41,342 nt of DNA from an uncultured Pelagibacteraceae bacterium (lineage in GTDB: Bacteria; Pseudomonadota; Alphaproteobacteria; Pelagibacterales; AG-422-B15). The position numbers and the translations under genes are program-made. This document shows, one piece after another, positions 37,463 to 41,342 of this stretch (the first letter of the stretch is position 1; every line of letters starts with the position of its first letter). Location: the NCBI GenBank assembly GCA_902524795.1, contig CABZEU010000012.1, forward strand, positions 1 to 41,342. Reading direction: 5' to 3'. The notes beneath the pieces were generated by a model, which was given only the letters and a program-made list of their open reading frames with translations, did not search any database and was not told where the DNA came from.

Positions 37463-38941
37463 ATGAAAGATATATTTATAGTTTTAGGTAATCAATTATT
37501 TGACCCTCGACACCTAAAAGAGTTCAAAGATTATAAAATATTTATGGCCGAGGACTTAAGTCTTTGTACTTATGAAAAACATCATAAGTTAAAAATACTT
37601 CATTTCTTGTCATCAATGCGCAGTTATAACGATTTATTAATAGATAAAGGTTTTGAGGTTGATTATTATAATTGTAAAAATAAATTTTCCTCGCAGTACG
37701 AATATAAATTGGAAAAATCAATCAAAAAAAATAAATCAAGGAAAGTTTTATCGTTTGAGATTGAGGACAAGCCTTTTGAAAAAAAAATAAACAAATTTAT
37801 AAAAAATGCTGGTTTAGAACGAGTAATTGTCACCTCACCAATGTTTCTAAATACAAAAGATGAATTCAAAAAATACCTAGACAACAAAAAAAAGCCATTA
37901 ATGGCCAATTATTATAAAATGAGTCGCATTAAATTTGATTTGCTCGTCAAGGATGAAAAGCCAGTTGGAGGTAAATGGAGTTTTGATAAGGATAATAGAA
38001 AAAAATTACCTCAGACTGTAAAATTACCAAAACGCTTAATTGCTTCTGAAACAAAACATACAAAAGTTTTAAAAAAATTTGTAGAAGTAACCTTCAAGAA
38101 TCATCCGGGAAATACTAATAATTTTTGGCTGCCTACAACTCATAAAGAAGCATCAAAGTGGCTAGATAATTTCATAAAAGAAAAGTTAAATTTATTTGGT
38201 GATTATGAAGATGCAGTAAGCCAAAGAGATAATGTTTTGTTTCATAGTGCCCTCAGCCCGCTAATTAATACTGGATTAATCACTCCTAGGCAAATTGTCG
38301 AGGAATTAAGAAAATTAAAAAAGAAGGTAAACTTGAACTCGCTAGAAGGTTACATCAGACAGGTGATTGGGTGGAGAGAATTTATGAGAGGCATTTATCA
38401 GAATTACTCTGAAGAAATGGAAAAGAGAAATTTTTTTAAACATAAAAGAAAATTAAAAAAAGAATGGTACTCAGGTGAGACTGGGATACCGCCCCTAGAT
38501 CATTCAATTAACAATGCTTTGAAATATGGTTGGACGCACCATATTGAAAGACTGATGATATTATCAAGCCTAATGAATCTATGTGAGATCGAGCCAAAGG
38601 AAGTTTATAAATGGTTCATGGAAATGTTTGTTGACTCTTCTGAATGGGTAATGGTACCCAATGTTTATGGAATGGGTCTTTTTAGTGATGGAGGAATTTT
38701 TGCAACAAAACCATATATATGTGGTTCTAGTTATTATTTAAAGATGATGGATTTTAAAAAAGGTGAATGGTGTGAGACGGTGGATGGTCTTTATTGGAGA
38801 TTTATTAACAAAAATAGAAAATTTTTTAGTAGCAATCCAAGACTGAATATGATGGTAAACGTTTATGATAAAATGAAAAACGAAAGAAAGATAAAGATTT
38901 TGTCTAAAGCTGAATTATTTATCAATAAATTTACAACTTAA
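37463..38941 (+). CDS. Cryptochrome/photolyase family protein (FeS-BCP / PhrB-like group)
   Basis: A 492-residue member of the bacterial (6-4) photolyase-related group: N-terminal antenna domain IFIVLGNQLFDPRHL, catalytic FAD domain with SLEGYIRQVIGWREFMRG, YGWTHHIERLMILSSLMNLCEI, WVMVPNVYGMGLFSDGG and GLYWRF. It should repair UV damage in DNA using light. In PhrB a 4Fe-4S cluster is bound by four Cys including a CxxC; here the equivalent segment is shortened (DFKKGEWCETVDGLYW) and no CxxC is visible, so cluster binding is doubtful. It follows the peroxidase gene by 13 bases. Confidence 0.9.
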   Translation: MKDIFIVLGNQLFDPRHLKEFKDYKIFMAEDLSLCTYEKHHKLKILHFLSSMRSYNDLLIDKGFEVDYYNCKNKFSSQYEYKLEKSIKKNKSRKVLSFEIEDKPFEKKINKFIKNAGLERVIVTSPMFLNTKDEFKKYLDNKKKPLMANYYKMSRIKFDLLVKDEKPVGGKWSFDKDNRKKLPQTVKLPKRLIASETKHTKVLKKFVEVTFKNHPGNTNNFWLPTTHKEASKWLDNFIKEKLNLFGDYEDAVSQRDNVLFHSALSPLINTGLITPRQIVEELRKLKKKVNLNSLEGYIRQVIGWREFMRGIYQNYSEEMEKRNFFKHKRKLKKEWYSGETGIPPLDHSINNALKYGWTHHIERLMILSSLMNLCEIEPKEVYKWFMEMFVDSSEWVMVPNVYGMGLFSDGGIFATKPYICGSSYYLKMMDFKKGEWCETVDGLYWRFINKNRKFFSSNPRLNMMVNVYDKMKNERKIKILSKAELFINKFTT

Positions 38942-38944
38942 GCA

Positions 38945-39130
38945 TTATTGCTGCAGAGCATTATCTAGGTTCATTAGTATTGGCCTACCATCGTGAGCAG
39001 AACTTAAAGGGATTATTTTGTCATCAATTGACGCACATAATGTAGGTGCGCTCCTTTTTTTATCGCCTACATTAACTTCAAGTTCGACAATAATAAGTTT
39101 TGCATTATCAAATGTTTTTAAAATCTTCAT
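38945..39130 (-). CDS. Small unknown protein
   Basis: A 61-residue soluble protein, not recognised. The coding call rests on a good Shine-Dalgarno (TTAGGAG, 5 bases before ATG), 8-base spacing after the DUF4149-like gene in the same direction, and a stop that fits exactly between neighbours (3 bases from the photolyase stop). The sequence has a beta-rich start (KLIIVELEVNVGD) and an acidic-hydrophobic C-terminus. Confidence 0.6.
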   Translation of the reverse strand: MKILKTFDNAKLIIVELEVNVGDKKRSAPTLCASIDDKIIPLSSAHDGRPILMNLDNALQQ

Positions 39131-39138
39131 AATTACTC

Positions 39139-39552
39139 CTAATAAAAATAAATAAATAATAAATATAATGAGCCTAATAGCTGTAAAATAAAGAGTACCA
39201 CTGAAAGTAAATGAAATTGTTTAAATTTTTTTTCAGACAGAGGACTTCCTATTTTTGCTTCATCTCGATAATTGTTTATTTTGGGTGTGATTATATAGAG
39301 ATTTATTGCAAAGAAAATGGAGGAGAAAGCTGAAATAATCCAATAAATATCTAGCTGGCTACTTAAGGTACTTAGAGTTGCAAGTAGCATTACAATTAAT
39401 CCGTACAAAAACATGCGTGGAAAGAGCTGTCTTAGAAATGCTCCTGAGTTAGTTTCATCAAGTATCTTAAAAATTACAGGTGAGACTACAGCCATAAAGA
39501 AAATCATAAAACCCACTACTAGTGAATGTAAGAATATTCCTAATTGTAACAT
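39139..39552 (-). CDS. DUF4149/TMEM205-like membrane protein
   Basis: A 137-residue inner-membrane protein with four predicted helices (about 5-30, 43-65, 68-88, 115-135) and the DUF4149 layout: N-terminal GIFLHSLVVGFMIFFMAVVSPVIF, a middle FPRMFLYGL, a polar loop with TPKINNYRDEA, and a C-terminal FHLLSVVLFILQLLGSL. Function of the family is unknown. Placed 28 bases after the alternative oxidase gene, same strand, so a role near the quinone-oxidase system is possible. Confidence 0.8.
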   Translation of the reverse strand: MLQLGIFLHSLVVGFMIFFMAVVSPVIFKILDETNSGAFLRQLFPRMFLYGLIVMLLATLSTLSSQLDIYWIISAFSSIFFAINLYIITPKINNYRDEAKIGSPLSEKKFKQFHLLSVVLFILQLLGSLYLLFIYFY

Positions 39553-39580
39553 AATAGATTTATTGATGAGTTATAGGTAA

Positions 39581-40243
39581 TTACTTCTTAGATTTTAATT
39601 CCTTAGTTCTAATTAAATTTTTATTTGGAACCTCATTATCTAAAATAGAAACAAATTCATGATTAACATCTCTGTGACCCATTTCGTCTTCTCTAACTGC
39701 TATAATGACATCTCTTAGTTTGGCAAATTTTGATAGATTCCAATAATCTATTGCAATTTTTGGTGCAGGTGTATTTTCAATATTGCCACTATCAATTTCA
39801 TCCAGATATTCTGTATAACTTATTATAGCTTGCTCTTCAAAATACCCAACGATTCGGTGGCACGTACGTGGAGAAACTAAATACATAATGAAGTATAAGT
39901 TAAAAAATATTCCTTGAACAAATATTACTAAAAATCTCTCAAATGCAGATGGTTTTGCAATGTTAATGAATGTCATTAAATGCATTCTTTCATTCTCAGC
40001 TTCATCCAAGAGAATTTTAATCCAACCTCTACCCTCTTGCATCTTTCGAAGACTTTTTAAGTGATTTAACATACCTGCGACCATTCCAGGCACGGCAGCA
40101 ACTGTCTCTAAAATTACAGCTCGGTGCCCATATCTCTTCTTAAAGAAAAGATCGGCAAATAGCCTTAGCATTTTAGTGAATAAAAGGGCAATTTTATCAC
40201 TTAAGTTTCTGGGTTGATAATGAGAAAACATCTTATTATTCAT
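39581..40243 (-). CDS. aox: Alternative oxidase (di-iron ubiquinol oxidase)
   Basis: Membrane-bound ubiquinol oxidase (220 residues) that passes electrons from ubiquinol to oxygen without proton pumping. Di-iron ligands are all visible: Glu46 ([10 protein letters not shown]), Glu85 and His88 (AENERMHLM), Glu136 (YFEEQAI), Glu187 and His190 ([12 protein letters not shown]). Two membrane-interacting helices (about 45-62 and 103-123). It offers a cyanide- and NO-insensitive branch of respiration. First gene of a run aox, DUF4149-like, small ORF. Confidence 0.96.
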   Translation of the reverse strand: MNNKMFSHYQPRNLSDKIALLFTKMLRLFADLFFKKRYGHRAVILETVAAVPGMVAGMLNHLKSLRKMQEGRGWIKILLDEAENERMHLMTFINIAKPSAFERFLVIFVQGIFFNLYFIMYLVSPRTCHRIVGYFEEQAIISYTEYLDEIDSGNIENTPAPKIAIDYWNLSKFAKLRDVIIAVREDEMGHRDVNHEFVSILDNEVPNKNLIRTKELKSKK

Positions 40244-40298
40244 ACATCACAGATAATGGCTAAACGCATTTTTTAAATAGGTATTTTTGAATTTTTAT

Positions 40299-40311
40299 TG
40301 ACATATTGTCA
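40299..40311. promoter_or_regulatory. Palindrome upstream of the alternative oxidase gene
   Basis: TGACA-TAT-TGTCA, a perfect 5-bp inverted repeat with a 3-base centre, 56 bases upstream of the aox start and 6 bases from the tRNA-Glu 3' end. It could be an operator for aox or part of a terminator/processing signal after tRNA-Glu. It does not match the FNR/CRP half-site spacing exactly. Confidence 0.3.
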
Positions 40312-40317
40312 CAGATT

Positions 40318-40393
40318 TGGCGGTCCCTACGGGATTCGAACCCGTGATCTTCTGGATGAAAACCAGATATCCTAACCGCTAGACGAAGGGACC
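40318..40393 (-). tRNA. tRNA-Glu (TTC)
   Basis: Acceptor stem GGTCCCT (40387-40393) pairs with AGGGACC (40322-40328); anticodon TTC (40358-40360 on the complement); T arm ACGGGTTCGAATCCCGT; CCA encoded at 40318-40320. It lies between recJ and aox, same direction. Confidence 0.97.
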
Positions 40394-40438
40394 TAATGCC
40401 ATTTATATATCTAATAATAATATGAAATCAATAACTGT

Positions 40439-41342
40439 TTAATTTATTTGGGAATTCGCTATATCAATTATATGCAGTTGAGGAGTTTTTCTACCATTCC
40501 ATTCATTTATTTTTATCTTACCAAATATTGAAATATTTTCACCTTTATTCTTTTTTAATTCATCTCCGAGCTTTGTGTTTAAACTTCTAAATGCCATTGC
40601 CTCAATGAACGAGCTTCCATTTGATTTAATGAGACATTTAAGATGATCTTCTCCAATCTGATCCACAGAGGTAAGTTTAATATTTTCAAATATGAAATTT
40701 GGTTCAGGATTCTCTGAACCAAATGGTCCAACTTTTTCAATCTCATTGTATACTTCCAAGTTTACTGCTGAAATACTAAGTTTGTCATCAGCAAGCATGG
40801 TGGAAAAGTTTGATTGAATTTCGTCAACCTTCTTTAATCTCTTTTCAAAAAATTGACTTAGTTCATCTATTTTATTTTTTTCCATTGTTAGACCTGCAGC
40901 CATCGCATGACCGCCACCCTTTAAAATTAATTGACTTTGCTGAGCAGCGACCACTAAGCTTCCTAAGTCAATTCCTTTTAAGGATCTACCAGACCCCTTA
41001 GCAATGTCATCGTTAATTGCAAATACAATAGTAGGTTTGTTAAATTTATCTTTTAAACGACTAGCAATAATTCCTATTACTCCTTCATGCCAACCCTCAC
41101 CATAGACAATCAAAACTTTATTATTAAGTTTTTGCTCAGTTACTTGTTCAACGGCCTGATCTAATACATAACTTTCAATAGTTCTTCGTTCAGAGTTAAA
41201 TTTATTTAATTCTTCTGAAATCTGATCAGCTTTTAATTTCTCACTTGCTGTCAACAAATCTGTCCCAAAACTTGACCTTCCGAGTCTACCTGCGGCATTT
41301 ATTCTGGGACCCAATTTAAAACCCAAATCATAAACAGATACC
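40439..41342 (-). CDS. recJ: Single-stranded-DNA exonuclease RecJ, N-terminal part outside window
   Basis: C-terminal half of RecJ, a 5'-3' single-strand exonuclease of recombination and mismatch repair. The frame is open to the window end, so the gene starts beyond 41342. Visible motifs: KLGPRINAAGRLG, GEGWHEGVIGIIASRL, KGSGRSLKGIDLG and the DHHA1 motif GGGHAMAAGLTM, then the C-terminal OB-fold region (QIGEDHLKCLIKSNGSSFIEAMAF). The DHH part with motifs I-IV lies outside the window. Confidence 0.95.
   Translation of the reverse strand, partial: VSVYDLGFKLGPRINAAGRLGRSSFGTDLLTASEKLKADQISEELNKFNSERRTIESYVLDQAVEQVTEQKLNNKVLIVYGEGWHEGVIGIIASRLKDKFNKPTIVFAINDDIAKGSGRSLKGIDLGSLVVAAQQSQLILKGGGHAMAAGLTMEKNKIDELSQFFEKRLKKVDEIQSNFSTMLADDKLSISAVNLEVYNEIEKVGPFGSENPEPNFIFENIKLTSVDQIGEDHLKCLIKSNGSSFIEAMAFRSLNTKLGDELKKNKGENISIFGKIKINEWNGRKTPQLHIIDIANSQIN

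Overview
The window looks like a piece of the chromosome of a marine, AT-rich, genome-streamlined alphaproteobacterium, in the style of SAR11 or HIMB59-like groups. This is inferred from gene content and compactness; there is no marker gene here to settle the taxon. Supporting signs are aprBA (APS reductase), aapJQMP (general L-amino acid ABC transporter), an alphaproteobacterial complex I NDUFS4-type subunit, a popZ-like gene next to valS, an alternative oxidase, a TPP riboswitch, and spacing so tight that stop codons abut tRNA ends or overlap the next start (ATGA, TAATG). No stretch over 300 bases lacks a gene; the largest gap, 17417-17586, holds the predicted promoter and leader of the secretion operon.

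Layout. 1-2613 (+): end of aprB, aprA and a small unknown protein. 2614-3493 (-): a nucleotidyltransferase and an APS-kinase-like P-loop protein, overlapping. 3545-17416 (-): a type I secretion locus in the order TolC-like outer membrane factor, a 3176-residue substrate, ABC transporter, HlyD-like adaptor. 17587-23025 (-): pcm-like, popZ-like, valS, ilvD. 23109-24352: tRNA-Cys and tRNA-Asn (+) flanking a winged-helix/TPR gene (-). 24355-28495 (-): aapJQMP with an internal terminator. 28630-33086 (-): Sel1-repeat protein, tRNA-Arg, NDUFS4-like gene, aguB/aguA (agmatine to putrescine), tRNA-Pro, alpha/beta hydrolase and hotdog thioesterase. 33100-38941 (+): TPP riboswitch, thiB, thiP, nhaD, glutathione peroxidase, photolyase family protein. 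38945-41342 (-): a 61-residue unknown, DUF4149-like protein, alternative oxidase, tRNA-Glu, end of recJ.

The standout is the secretion locus. Its 9.5-kb substrate gene fills almost a quarter of the window and encodes a modular low-complexity protein: about 2300 residues of alanine-rich 15-residue helical repeats starting with NPE/APE/DPE, two coiled-coil inserts, a set of 45-residue super-repeats, about 450 residues in which nearly half are methionine, six NEF motifs, six RTX nonapeptides and a C-terminal type I secretion signal region. It has no N-terminal signal peptide and is encoded with its own three-part exporter. The exporter ATPase has an unusual nucleotide-binding domain: LPFGI in place of LSGGQ, and Gln in place of the switch His. 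I recognise no named family for the repeat region; a secreted fibre, coat or adhesin is the most natural reading, but this is inference.

Elsewhere, the thiamine operon has ThiB and ThiP but no ThiQ ATPase, and continues into an Na+/H+ antiporter, a peroxidase and a photolyase-like gene.
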